64,000 nt of DNA from Oceanisphaera sp. IT1-181 (GTDB lineage: Bacteria; Pseudomonadota; Gammaproteobacteria; Enterobacterales; Aeromonadaceae), in NCBI RefSeq assembly GCF_033807535.1, contig NZ_CP136857.1:1-64000 (forward strand), in the 5' to 3' direction. Both the position numbers and the translations under genes were made by a program. The notes under the pieces were generated by a model. The model was not told where the DNA came from, did not search any database, and saw nothing but the letters and a program-made list of their open reading frames with translations. This document shows, piece after piece, positions 43,788-52,439 of this stretch (its first letter is position 1; each line of letters begins with the position of its first letter).

Positions 43788-45710
43788 TTATGCTGGCAAT
43801 ATGTAAGAAATAACATCGACAGTCTCTGGGGTAACACCGTGCTCGGCTATTCGCTTTCTTAGTAAGTCGTTAGTAGCTAAGTGATAGACCATCTCTTCAA
43901 TAGACATCTGCCGGCCTTCCTTGTTTAGCGCCCTTCTCAATTCAATGACTTGCTCTTTAGTGATCTGCTTATAATTAAATGATAAACCGCGAAGGCCATT
44001 TTTGGCTGATATCAGATATTGACTTACTTCACTTGGGTCGATAGAAAACCTTTGCTCTATTGAAGCTAAGGTTTCAACTATAGTGTTATCACCCGTGGTA
44101 TCTATTATAATTAAATCTAGCTCTATGGACTCAACGGTTAGTCTTAGCGCGTAGGGCGTTCTTTCTAACACAGCATTTATAGCGTCAAATATCTTTTTAG
44201 CCTTACGCCAGAGCTGCATACCCGTTAGTTCTTTTGCTGGCACAGGCTCTTTAGTGTTCAACTTGCTCAGTGCTTGCCCCGTAGAATAAAGCTTATTCGG
44301 CAATGAGGGGCTTGAATTTCCCCCTCTAGTGTTCATTTTCACACCACAATGTTGCAGTACATCTTTTAAGATAAAGGTGATAATCATTTCGGAGAAGGTG
44401 GTCTTACCTGTTACTATTAGCGTGATATTAAAACCAAAGAAATCTCGTTCAACTTCGATTGGAGTTAATCTTTTTGCCTGATCGCGGGCTTTTTTAAGTT
44501 CTTCTCTCAATGATTTACTTGCAGTTTTAGCGAAAGAGGAGAAAAAACTTTTCTGAAAGTCGTACTCACAGCCGCCATCAAGCAAGATATCCATTAGTTC
44601 TTGCTTGTTTATCTTAATGCCGGCGGGCCCTGCATATTGCATTCTGTTTCTTAGCTCTAAATAGAGGCTAAATATTTGGGTTGGCTCTCTAAATACGCTT
44701 TCAGGAAAAGCAAATAACGACTTATTATTAAATATCGCTTTAAAAACAACAGGATGCCAAATTATTTCGTAAACAGAAGGCGATGCATCTTGATCGTTAG
44801 CCAAATCGAGCGCACTTTCTGATAAAGATGGCGTATCAATGATAAAACGAAACTGGTTATTCTTAAATAAACTTCGGTCATTGTCATCAAAAAAAGGCGT
44901 TAAGGAATGAACATCATATTCCGTAGTTCTAATTTTTACTATCTGTCTCCACAAGTACTTTCTATTAGCCACGTCACCTTGCTTTCTGCCGATGATATTT
45001 AAAATAGTGTCAGCATATATGGGGGTGACGTTATTGGACATTTCCCCGTCTCTGCTAAAAGATCCTTGGTAGACAGTGTGGTACTGAATAGTTTGTGAGA
45101 TCAGGGCATACAAGGTCTTCATGTCATCTTTGTCTATGATGCCGTTGCCACCCGATGCCAGCACCACTGCTTTGTCTTTACCCATGTTGATCATAAATCG
45201 CCGAGTATGGACGATTGTTTTAGACGGCACAGACAAGGCTGATATATCACCCAGTGGCAGGCTAACCATCAAGTTCATATCAGGGCAGTCTTTTAGCGGT
45301 GGACGTTTTCTGTGCTTGTCTTCAACGGATTTTCTAGCATTGAGCGATACGCTGCGTTTTAGTTGCGAGTGATCAGCGCCTAAACTTCCAGTTTCATTGT
45401 CGTACTCAAGTATCCAGACGGTGCCATGATCACTATCAGTTTTTGCGAAAATAGACGATCTGCTCAAGCGACGTATCAACGACTTGTTTTGGATTTGCAG
45501 TAGCTGTGAGACCATGCTGAGTTCGGCAACGAGCGTATTTTTATGCAGGCCTATTGATGCAGGCTCTAATGGGAGCTGGTGTGCTGCACGAAAAGTTTTG
45601 GTGATCAGCCCTTTGGTTGCCTTGGTAGCATTACCAAACATGTTCAAGAGAGTATCTACATCAACTTTTACCGTGCCAAGGCTAATGTAGGTCTTAGGGC
45701 CGTCCATCAT
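43788..45710 (-). CDS. RctB-like replication initiator
   Basis: A 640-aa protein. Read beside RctB, the initiator of Vibrio chromosome 2, as I remember it, several blocks line up in order: DDMKTLYALISQTIQYH (RctB DDLMTLFALFTLTVQYH), TPIYADTILNIIGRKQG (TPLYITDILSLRGKK), VKIRTTEYDVHSL, QFRFI, and YEIIWHPVVFKAIF continuing to FSLYLELRNRM (RctB LVWEPSFFEELL continuing to YSYFRSRM). Length is close to the family (about 650 aa). It sits next to two iteron arrays upstream of its start, as an initiator gene should. It probably binds the iterons, opens the origin and represses itself. The start MMDGPK lacks a good ribosome binding site. Confidence 0.82.
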   Translation of the reverse strand: MMDGPKTYISLGTVKVDVDTLLNMFGNATKATKGLITKTFRAAHQLPLEPASIGLHKNTLVAELSMVSQLLQIQNKSLIRRLSRSSIFAKTDSDHGTVWILEYDNETGSLGADHSQLKRSVSLNARKSVEDKHRKRPPLKDCPDMNLMVSLPLGDISALSVPSKTIVHTRRFMINMGKDKAVVLASGGNGIIDKDDMKTLYALISQTIQYHTVYQGSFSRDGEMSNNVTPIYADTILNIIGRKQGDVANRKYLWRQIVKIRTTEYDVHSLTPFFDDNDRSLFKNNQFRFIIDTPSLSESALDLANDQDASPSVYEIIWHPVVFKAIFNNKSLFAFPESVFREPTQIFSLYLELRNRMQYAGPAGIKINKQELMDILLDGGCEYDFQKSFFSSFAKTASKSLREELKKARDQAKRLTPIEVERDFFGFNITLIVTGKTTFSEMIITFILKDVLQHCGVKMNTRGGNSSPSLPNKLYSTGQALSKLNTKEPVPAKELTGMQLWRKAKKIFDAINAVLERTPYALRLTVESIELDLIIIDTTGDNTIVETLASIEQRFSIDPSEVSQYLISAKNGLRGLSFNYKQITKEQVIELRRALNKEGRQMSIEEMVYHLATNDLLRKRIAEHGVTPETVDVISYILPA

Positions 45711-45998
45711 TATTTAACCGTCCACAGCATCATTAACGTATCGCTTGAATGCTAAGCGATCGGGAATGGTTTGTGAAGCCTGTTTTGCAAAAAGTTGTCA
45801 CTAGATAAAATGAGCTGAGATAATTTATTTCACTTACTTATTAAATGATCTTTGTTCTTAAGTTAACTATGTTCTTAATGATACTGATAGGGTGAAAAAC
45901 ATTTGTCAGTGTCGCTGGTGACGAATTAACTTAAGTAGTTGATATTATTTATATTTAATCATTTATTTCTTAGTGTTATTTGCTTGTTTTATGGCAAT
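45711..45998. promoter_or_regulatory. Leader and promoter region of the initiator gene
   Basis: An AT-rich region between the initiator start and the first iteron array. It contains two GATC sites (near 45,758 and 45,847) but no perfect DnaA box that I can see. Likely includes the rep promoter and the DNA-unwinding region. Confidence 0.5.
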
Positions 45999-46139
45999 GA
46001 CAGCTCTTAATCCTTGCAGGGACAGGTCTTAAAATGTCAGCGACAGCTCTTATCCCTTGCAATGACAGCTCTTATCTCTGGCAATGACAGCTCTTAATCC
46101 TTGCAGGGACAGGTCTTAAATTGTCAGTGACAGCTCATC
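45999..46139. repeat. Iteron array 1 (7 copies, 21-22 bp spacing)
   Basis: GACAG(C/G)TC(T/A)T starts at 45999, 46021, 46042, 46064, 46086, 46108 and 46129, i.e. every two helical turns. This phasing is typical of initiator-binding iterons in a plasmid origin. Confidence 0.85.
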
Positions 46140-46358
46140 ATATAACATGATATCACCAGCTTACGAACATGTTATTAACAGCTTAATCACAGGCTGCTTG
46201 TTGCTCGGCTGCCTGTTTTTTGAGCGATTACTAAGTTTTAATAATGAGGATAATGACAAATTATATGGGTGATTATCGCTATCTATAATTTTTGACAGCG
46301 GGTTAAGAGAGAAATTAAGAGCTCATGAGTAAAACATGGCTACTTTAAATATGGCAGT

Positions 46359-46690
46359 GACAGCCCATAAATGAGTGAAGTCTCACCTAAAAATGGCGGG
46401 GACAACTCATGAATGAGTGAAGTCTCACCTGAAAATGGCGGGGACAGCTCATGAATGAGTGAAGTCTCATCTGAAAATGGCGGGGACAGCTCATGAATGA
46501 GTGAAGTCTCACCTGAAAATGGCGGGGACAGCTCATGAATGAGTGAAGTCTCACCTGAAAATGGCGGGGACAGCCCATGAATGAGTGAAGTCTCACCTGA
46601 AAATGGCGGGGACAGCCCATAAATGAGTGAAGTCTCACCTGAAAATGGCGGGGACAGCTTATAAATGAGAAGGGGGCCGGTAGTGGTGGC
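46359..46690. repeat. Iteron array 2 (8 copies, 42 bp period)
   Basis: GACAG-starting units at 46359, 46401, 46443, 46485, 46527, 46569, 46611 and 46653, exactly 42 bp (four turns) apart. Each unit holds GACAGCTCATGA and two small inverted motifs (CTCATGAATGAG, GTGAAGTCTCAC). No GATC is present in the units. A minus-strand frame through the array is an artefact of the period being a multiple of three. Confidence 0.9.
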
Positions 46691-46814
46691 GAAACAATGA
46701 GTTTACGACTCCTATAGTTGGTTATGTAGTAGGAAAAAGGCTGTTATACCGATGAAGGTGTGTTGCGAAGCGTCGATTACCAATATTTGTCACCCCATTC
46801 AATGTTCAACGTTG

Positions 46815-47235
46815 GCTGCTACCCTCCCTGAAAGAGGGGGCTTCCTAATTCATCGAGAACAGGACACGGAGACTGGTCCCATGTCGCAGATATAGACATC
46901 CTCTCCAAGGGCTAACACCGCCAGCCCGGCGGCTTTAATGTTAATTGCAGTGTTAATGTCACGGTTGTGGATAACCTCGTATTCGGGAAGCCCCACGCCC
47001 TGGCCGACAACGGCAACGACGATAACGTGTGCCCTCAACCTGAGCAATGTTTGGATCTGGGGAACCACTGGTCAATAGTGACCAGTGAGCGCCCGGCCCA
47101 TTCCGCCCTGTAGAACAACTGGCGCACGAATTCGCCCCAGCTGACATCGGCAATGGCTTTGCTCAATCTGCGGTTGCGAATCATGTTTTTCACTTTCCGG
47201 GATAGTTTGTGCAAGCCGTTTGACGGCAATCGGAG
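46815..47235 (-). pseudogene. TnpB (IS200/IS605) C-terminal remnant with right-end hairpin
   Basis: On the minus strand, ADVSWGEFVRQLFYRAEWAG and WFPRSKHCSG belong to the TnpB zinc-finger region. They continue in another frame as HNRDINTAINIKAAGLAVLA. Below the stop lies the hairpin AGCCCCCTCTTTCAGGGAGG (46822-46840), the conserved right end of such elements. Frameshift and missing N-terminal half: inactive. Confidence 0.75.
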
Positions 47236-47950
47236 ATCTTGGCGTGAGGATGTACATCACCCGCTGGTTAACTGCTCTGATGTTGATGCCCGACGGTATG
47301 TTAAGGGAGCAAAGCAACACCGCAAGGCGGCGTCCTTAGTCCGGTATTGGCCAATCTGTTCTTACACTATGTGTTCGATAAATGGCTCACGCTGCATCAT
47401 CCGACAGTACCTTGGTGCTGATATGCTGACGATGGACTGGTTCATTGTCGAAGCAAGCGGCAAGCATAGGAACTGCTGGAAAGGCTAAAGCACCGCTTTA
47501 AAGTCTGTGGACTGGGGCCCCATCAAGAGAAGACGAAGATAGTTTACTGTAAGGGTAACGTTCGAAAAGGTAATCACGACATCCAGCAGTTCGACTTTCT
47601 GGGTTATACGTTCAGGGCGAGAAGTGCACAACCGTCTGCAGGAAACATCTTCATGAGTTTCACGCCGGGCGGTGAGTAAATCGGCACTCAAAGCCATGCG
47701 AACGAAGCTGAGGAAGTTACGAATAGGGTGGCGGACTGATATGAGCATCCATCAAATTTCGAAGTGGTTAAACCCCATGGTTTATAGGTGGATTAACTAT
47801 TATGCACGGTTTCACAAGTCAGCCATGAAGGCGATAGATCGGCATCTTAACCTTGCCTTGGTCAAATGGACCAGACGCAAGTACAAGGGCCTTCAGCGTC
47901 ATAAACTCCGTGCTTGCCAGTTCATCACTTTTTGGCGGAGGATACCTTGT
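47236..47950 (+). pseudogene. Group II intron reverse transcriptase, C-terminal remnant
   Basis: Plus-strand pieces: YITRWLTALMLMPDG, TPQGGVLSPVLANLFLHYVF, and YADDGLVHCRSKRQ at 47,417-47,460 (the catalytic YADD), preceded by TGA instead of an Arg codon. Then FDFLGYTFRARSAQ and the maturase region (INYYARFHKSAMKAIDRHLN; VKWTRRKYKGLQRHK). Several frame breaks and no 5' half. The IscB element follows directly. Confidence 0.8.
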
Positions 47951-47981
47951 TCTTTAGGGCAGGGAGGAATCCGCTCTCTCC

Positions 47982-49307
47982 TTAGTTGTATTGAAATCCA
48001 TCGCCCGAGTGTATGAGGCGACAATGTTTATGACTTATTCCTTGGACGGTGCCACCTTGAGTGGTGATATTAAAGAAGCCACTCGCTCTTACCGCCACGC
48101 GACCGACATAACTACCCGTTTTGACGCCACTGGGCACAGTGGCCGCAACCATATCCCCTGTCTTAAAGCCCTTGACCGTGCTCTGTTGCTTCGCTGCCGT
48201 GCGGGGAAACCCGTATTTGTCCACTCGGCACATCTGCCGCGAGCCGTGACCCTTGGCTGAGATAGTCAGGGGTTTTATTTTTTTACCGATAAACACCTTC
48301 GCGCCGGAATCCCCAGCACAAGCCGCATCGACCCAGTGCTCTTTGCCGTAGCCTTGCTGAGTACGGTTGAACTTGGTCTGGCCACCGCTGGTGAACGTCA
48401 CGGGCAAGCCGAACTGCTTCACCGCCGCACCCAATCGGTATCGCGCCGCATTCACCGCCGCTGCATCCCGCATCGACATAAATTTACCCGCCATCACCGT
48501 CGGAATGTGCTGAACTCGGGCTTGCGCCAGCTTACTTTTGTGTTGCTTATTGAGCGCCAGCCAGTCTTCGAGTGAGTGCGCATCTTTGTGCTGATTGCAG
48601 GTCACGCAGGACGTAATTAAGTTCTTCACGCTGTTGCTGCCGCCTCTTGAGCGCGGATGTTTGTGATCGACATTCAGCACCGGGTCATTGGCGGCCCCGT
48701 GGCAATACTGGCAAGTGTGGCGGTCACGAAACAGCACATACTCCCGCAACTCAAACCCTGCTCGTTCACCTTGCTGATACTCAGCGCCAGCTATGTCGGG
48801 ATGGGTCATTTTCTGCATATCAAAGCGCACCGTTTCGACCACGATGTGGGTCACGGGGCTGAAGGTAATCAGCTTGCGTGTCCACGTTTCACCGTTATAC
48901 ACCCGGCTTAGAATGCTGGGGGCCAACCAGCCTTTGGGTTTGGTGCGATTATCAAATCGGGCTGCACGATAGCGGGTTTTACGGCTTCGTCGGTTGCCAC
49001 GGTTGGCGGCACGGCTGATGAGCGCGGCACTGATTGCGTGGCCACGGTGATTCAAGTTGGCCGCCCACACGGCTTTAATGCCGTGTTTACCGTGTAAGTT
49101 CAGTGCCAGCCCCGTGGTGTTGCTGCCGGGGTCGAGCTTGGCTTCCAGTGGCTGAACTTCACCCCCCACTCTTTCCAGTAAGATAATGGTAAAAGGAAAG
49201 GCCCGAAACACCGCCGCCTTGCCGTTTTTCAGCAAAGCTCTTGCCCGTGCTGGGTGGCAGGGCATCAGCGGTTGTTTATTGTTATCTAACACTAAGGTTC
49301 GGTGCAT
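47982..49307 (-). CDS. iscB: IscB RNA-guided RuvC-HNH nuclease
   Basis: A 441-aa protein, full length. Order of domains: PLMP motif (PLMPCHPARARALLKNGKA), RuvC-I with Asp59 (LDPGSNTTG), an arginine-rich bridge helix (RGNRRSRKTRYRAARFDNR), RuvC-II Glu158 (IVVETVRFD), an HNH domain with two Cys pairs (C199QYC202, C234VTC237) and His215 in VDHKHPRSRGG, and RuvC-III (KEHWVDAAC, His324/Asp327). The C-terminus CRLIHSGDGFQYN is the usual ending. All catalytic residues are present, so it could be active. IscB is the ancestor-like relative of Cas9 and works with an omega-RNA encoded just upstream. Confidence 0.93.
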   Translation of the reverse strand: MHRTLVLDNNKQPLMPCHPARARALLKNGKAAVFRAFPFTIILLERVGGEVQPLEAKLDPGSNTTGLALNLHGKHGIKAVWAANLNHRGHAISAALISRAANRGNRRSRKTRYRAARFDNRTKPKGWLAPSILSRVYNGETWTRKLITFSPVTHIVVETVRFDMQKMTHPDIAGAEYQQGERAGFELREYVLFRDRHTCQYCHGAANDPVLNVDHKHPRSRGGSNSVKNLITSCVTCNQHKDAHSLEDWLALNKQHKSKLAQARVQHIPTVMAGKFMSMRDAAAVNAARYRLGAAVKQFGLPVTFTSGGQTKFNRTQQGYGKEHWVDAACAGDSGAKVFIGKKIKPLTISAKGHGSRQMCRVDKYGFPRTAAKQQSTVKGFKTGDMVAATVPSGVKTGSYVGRVAVRASGFFNITTQGGTVQGISHKHCRLIHSGDGFQYN

Positions 49308-49545
49308 TTAGTTACCTAAATATCTTCGCGTAATGCGAGTAAAGTACGCCTCGACAAAGTTAGTGAGAGGTTTAATGAGCACGACACTGGCTAGACCCGT
49401 TAAGCCTGTTTAATCGTACTCCGCAGAGCGTGGGACTGGCGAGTGTCATCCCACGGTGCCTATGTATTCTCTCCTAACGTAGCACCCAAAGGTGCTGAGT
49501 CTGGTCAACTCAGGCTTTTACAAGCCTGCCCCTTCAGGGGCGGGT
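49308..49545 (-). ncRNA. Putative IscB omega-RNA
   Basis: About 240 bp upstream of iscB has no ORF but several hairpins: GCCCCTGAAGGGGC, AAGCCTGAGTT/GACTCAGCACC-type stems, and CAGTCCCACGCT. In characterised IscB loci the omega-RNA scaffold lies here, with its guide at the 5' end just outside the element. The guide would then read from group II intron sequence to the right of about 49,545. Boundaries are inferred. Confidence 0.65.
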
Positions 49546-49627
49546 AATTGACGGAAGGACCGGCAAAGCGGATGCCGCATCTGTGTGCTCATTGGAGAGT
49601 AGGACTGGAAACTGCGTTTGCATGATG

Positions 49628-49700
49628 GAAGCGGTATGAATCGAGAGGTTCACGTACCGTTCTGCAAGAGGCTGAAGGGGACGTTCCCTCGACCTACTCA
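49628..49700 (+). ncRNA. Group II intron domains V and VI (3' end)
   Basis: A domain V hairpin at 49,628-49,663 has the catalytic AGC triad pairing to GTT, a GAGA tetraloop and a CGTAC bulge region (AGCGGTATGAATC / GGTTCACGTACCGTT). A domain VI stem follows with CCTAC near the end, and the intron probably ends at about 49,700. It is the 3' end of the intron whose reverse transcriptase lies at 47.2-47.95 kb. Confidence 0.75.
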
Positions 49701-50100
49701 CTATTCTGGCGAAGTCCATTTGGACTGGCTCCAGAAAAAGGAGCTGTTCCCTGGTGGGGCATCGGTGCACGATACTATCGCACGTATTGTGTCTCGTCTT
49801 GAGCCTGCCCAGTTCCAGCAGTGCTTTATTCATTGGGCTCAATCCGTCAATGAACGTACCCACGGTGAATTAATTGCCATTGATGGCAAGGTACTGTGCG
49901 GCTCTTACCATCGAGGTAACAGGCAACCAACCATCCACATGGTCAGCGCCTTTGCCTCCGCCAACGGTGTGGTCATGGGCCAATTAAAAACTGATGCCAA
50001 TTCGAACGAAATCACCGCCATTCCTGCATTACTCAACCTTCTGGATATCAAGGGATGCTTGATATCCATTGATGCTATGGGCTGTCAATGTGGCCTGACA
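49701..50100 (+). pseudogene. ISAs1-family transposase fragment, intron-interrupted
   Basis: After the intron end the frame reads VHLDWLQKKELFPGG, VHDTIARIVSRLEPAQFQQC, ELIAIDGKVLCGSYH, HMVSAFASANGVVMGQLKTD and ISIDAMGCQ, typical of ISAs1 transposases (first catalytic Asp in IDGK, second in IDAMG). The remaining C-terminal part is missing. Confidence 0.8.
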
Positions 50101-50124
50101 ATAAAGTTGAATCCTAATTAACAG

Positions 50125-50152
50125 AAAAACCGCCTTAAATGAGGCGGTTTTC
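50125..50152. terminator. Hairpin terminator
   Basis: Stem AAAACCGCCT / AGGCGGTTTT with loop TAAATG. It can act in both directions. It lies just past the antitoxin gene at 50175 (minus strand). Confidence 0.7.
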
Positions 50153-50174
50153 CTTATCAAGCCGGGCTAAAGTA

Positions 50175-50459
50175 TCACCCCACTGGCTGTAACGCTCGGA
50201 TCGGTGGTTGCGTGTGCTGACTAGCCTGCGCTAAGTCGTAGTTCAATTGCATGGCAAGCCAAGCTCGGGCCGTGCTCACTCCTGCTATCTCCAGACGGAG
50301 AGCAAGGTCAGGGCTGATCGCCGCTCGGCCATTCAATACACGGGACAAAGCTACACGGGACATGCCCAGTCGTTCCGCCGTTTCCTTGACGGACAGGCCC
50401 AACTCAGCAATTACATCTTCACGCAGCAGTTCGCCAGGGTGCGGGGGGGTAATCATCAT
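50175..50459 (-). CDS. higA: HigA/VapI-type antitoxin
   Basis: A 94-aa protein with the HigA signature HPGELLREDVIAELGLSV and helix-turn-helix VKETAERLGMSRVALSRVLN, then GRAAISPDLALRLE. Start after GGGAGAA. Its toxin partner directly upstream is truncated, so it may be an orphan antitoxin. Confidence 0.88.
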   Translation of the reverse strand: MMITPPHPGELLREDVIAELGLSVKETAERLGMSRVALSRVLNGRAAISPDLALRLEIAGVSTARAWLAMQLNYDLAQASQHTQPPIRALQPVG

Positions 50460-50471
50460 GGTCTGTTCTCC

Positions 50472-50620
50472 CTAGTGATAATCGACGTAATTGACCAATT
50501 CAACATCCACTCCAATGAACCGAAAGGTCACACGCCAGTTGCCATTTACCCGGATTGACCAGTACCCGTTCAGCTCACCTTTCAGCTGGAGTAGCTTAAA
50601 TCTAGACATCGTTCGTTTCG
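50472..50620 (-). pseudogene. HigB toxin, C-terminal remnant
   Basis: Minus-strand frame FKLLQLKGELNGYWSIRVNG, NWRVTFRFIG and LVNYVDYH-stop is the C-terminal half of a HigB toxin. The N-terminal half is missing where the IS5-type element begins (50,643). Confidence 0.8.
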
Positions 50621-50642
50621 CTGCCGCTGCACGGGGTCACTG

Positions 50643-51150
50643 CTAGGGTGCATTCTCAATTATGCCAGCCAGATAACGGCTGACACTAGGCTCAACATTG
50701 ACTGGTAATTTTTTGCCAGTCGTTCGTACCTAGTCGCTATACGACGAAATTGCTTCAACTTTTGGAAGAAACGCTCAACCAAGTTGCGATCTTTATAAAC
50801 ATGCAGATCCAACGGCCTTGGCTGCAGTCGATTTCTTTTTGAGAGAATAACCGCTTCTGCTCCAACACCTTCAATGCTTTTAACAAACGCATCTGAATCA
50901 TAATCTTTGTCAGCCAGGCGTAAAACCATCCAACAATGCCTCCGCTTGGCCACATTCTGAGGCTTGCCCTGGGGTTAACAGTAAGCGCACGGGGTTGCCT
51001 AAAGCGCCAACGGCAGCATGGATTTTAGTCGTTAGTCTTACCCATGGCTTCTGCGTTTTGCTCTTTTTTTTAGCGGCTCCATGTTGATGGACACGATTGT
51101 GCATATTAATGATGTGGTAAACCAAGGTCATAAATAAGGCTGGCTACGCG
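50643..51150 (-). mobile_element. IS5-type element remnant (same family as 29.6 kb)
   Basis: End CTAGGGTGCATTCTCAATTA at 50,646, then transposase pieces in two frames: VRLTTKIHAAVGALGNPVRL, ADKDYDSDAFVKSIE, VYKDRNLVERFFQKLKQFRR. The 5' part of the element is missing. Confidence 0.75.
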
Positions 51151-51711
51151 ACTCTAACATTGCACAGTAATATAATATGTATTTTATAAAAAACAGAAGA
51201 AAATTAAATTTATTGTTACATACCCCAATGTTGGGGAAGATTAATTATCTCCAAAAATACAGAGGGTATTATTTACACTAACCCCGCAAGGGGGAATTTA
51301 ATCACTAAAACCTTACAGTAAAGCTCATGCTTTAATTAATAGTAGGTATTTGCTATTTGTAACACTACCTAGCTAACCTATGTTAAAAAAACTATTGCAC
51401 TGACTAAGCTCCTCCTCAATGCACAATTGATAAGCCACTAGAGAGCCTGTGTCGCACCAAGAGTGGGCCCTAGCCTAGCCACCCTTAGCCACCTACAGAT
51501 AAGAGGTGCTGATGTCTCTAGTGGCACTTTTGGGTCGCGGGCAGAGTGGTGGCGAAAAACAAAGCTTTAACTATTTCGTAGTGAAGCAGAGCACGATAGA
51601 TAATACAATAAAATTAATAGTATATAGCGCATTTATTGATCTGTCTTGAGAATAAAAAGTTAATGTAAGTGTAGCTATAAGATAAAAAACTAAAGTAACT
51701 AATCACTAGAT
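51151..51711. other. Gene-free AT-rich stretch
   Basis: No gene recognised. Contains short GC motifs such as CCCCAATGTTGGGG (51,224-51,237, a perfect palindrome-like hairpin) and CCCCGCAAGGGGG (51,282-51,294). These two hairpins 45 bp apart could be regulatory or remnants. Confidence 0.4.
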
Positions 51712-52323
51712 TTAGGTGCCATCATTTAACTGAGAAGTTTTATATCTCATCTCATTAACCTCAATGGTCCTTATCTTGTGAAGAAGAATGTTTCTTCTGT
51801 CAATTAATAGGCGCCTAGTTTTACCTATTGTCTCATTTTGTTTCCTTATAGCAGCAAACTCAGGCTCAATTACATTGAACATCTCCACTTCCCACTGTTT
51901 ACACTTATTCGCAGCAGACTGAGGATACTGAAGAGAGGATCCTCGTTTTATATATCTTGAGAAAACAACACCAGACGCTCTTCGTTCAAATTTAGACCAC
52001 GCGATAGTTAAGCTCGCAAAGTTTCCTTTTACCCCCGGTCGTAGCCTCACTCGAACGCTAAGATTACCCTTGTTATCAGGGTTGAACCGCTTCTCAAGGT
52101 GAAACGAGTCAGCATACCTTAGCGCCTGAAGATGGAGAATGTGTAATTCCTGCTGGAGATTACAGATTTGATCATACACAAACTCTAGCTGCGCCTCATG
52201 CAAAGATTTATCACTTAGCTGCCCCCTAGCCTCAAGCGCAGCTTCATTTTTTGAATCATCGCTAGCCTTCGAAAGGGTGATCAGCCGGTTTAACTCCCGT
52301 AGCTGCAAATCCACTGACTCCAT
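51712..52323 (-). CDS. Coiled-coil plasmid protein, possibly MobI-like
   Basis: A 203-aa protein: coiled-coil N-terminus (residues 1-75, LQLRELNRLITLSKASDDSK onward), a central beta region (NLSVRVRLRPGVKGNFASLT, then IAWSKFERRASG, IKRGSSLQYPQSA) and a second helical part (KQWEVEMFNVIEPEFAAIRK). The middle resembles my memory of MobI, a mobilisation factor of SXT/R391-type elements, but this is weak. If right, an oriT may be nearby. It is followed by repeat arrays upstream of its start. Confidence 0.45.
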   Translation of the reverse strand: MESVDLQLRELNRLITLSKASDDSKNEAALEARGQLSDKSLHEAQLEFVYDQICNLQQELHILHLQALRYADSFHLEKRFNPDNKGNLSVRVRLRPGVKGNFASLTIAWSKFERRASGVVFSRYIKRGSSLQYPQSAANKCKQWEVEMFNVIEPEFAAIRKQNETIGKTRRLLIDRRNILLHKIRTIEVNEMRYKTSQLNDGT

Positions 52324-52439
52324 AATTTACTCCTAATTTATTCTTGTGCCGGCTTGTCTTTGTTTAATTTTCATTCTAACCGCTTTTATTAAATAAGCGC
52401 AATACGCGGACCACTATATTGCCTCTGTGGGTGGCAGAA

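Larger units (their letters stand above)
47945..49550 (-). mobile_element. IscB-carrying IS200/IS605-superfamily element (no tnpA)
   Basis: The DNA between the reverse-transcriptase end and group II domain V is foreign to the intron. It contains only iscB and its leader. The right-end side has GCGGATTCCTCCCTGCCCT (minus strand, about 47,950-47,968). The left-end side has GCCCCTGAAGGGGC (about 49,530-49,543), both in the style of this superfamily. No Y1 transposase is present, so mobility would depend on one in trans. Exact ends are approximate. Confidence 0.7.

Noticed and set aside
46387..46638. 83-aa repetitive ORF over the 42-bp iterons
   Set aside because: Same artefact: 42 bp is a multiple of three. 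The region is better explained as an iteron array.
47036..47320. Overlapping small ORFs opposite the TnpB and reverse transcriptase remnants
   Set aside because: They are shadow frames. The conserved motifs lie in the frames described.
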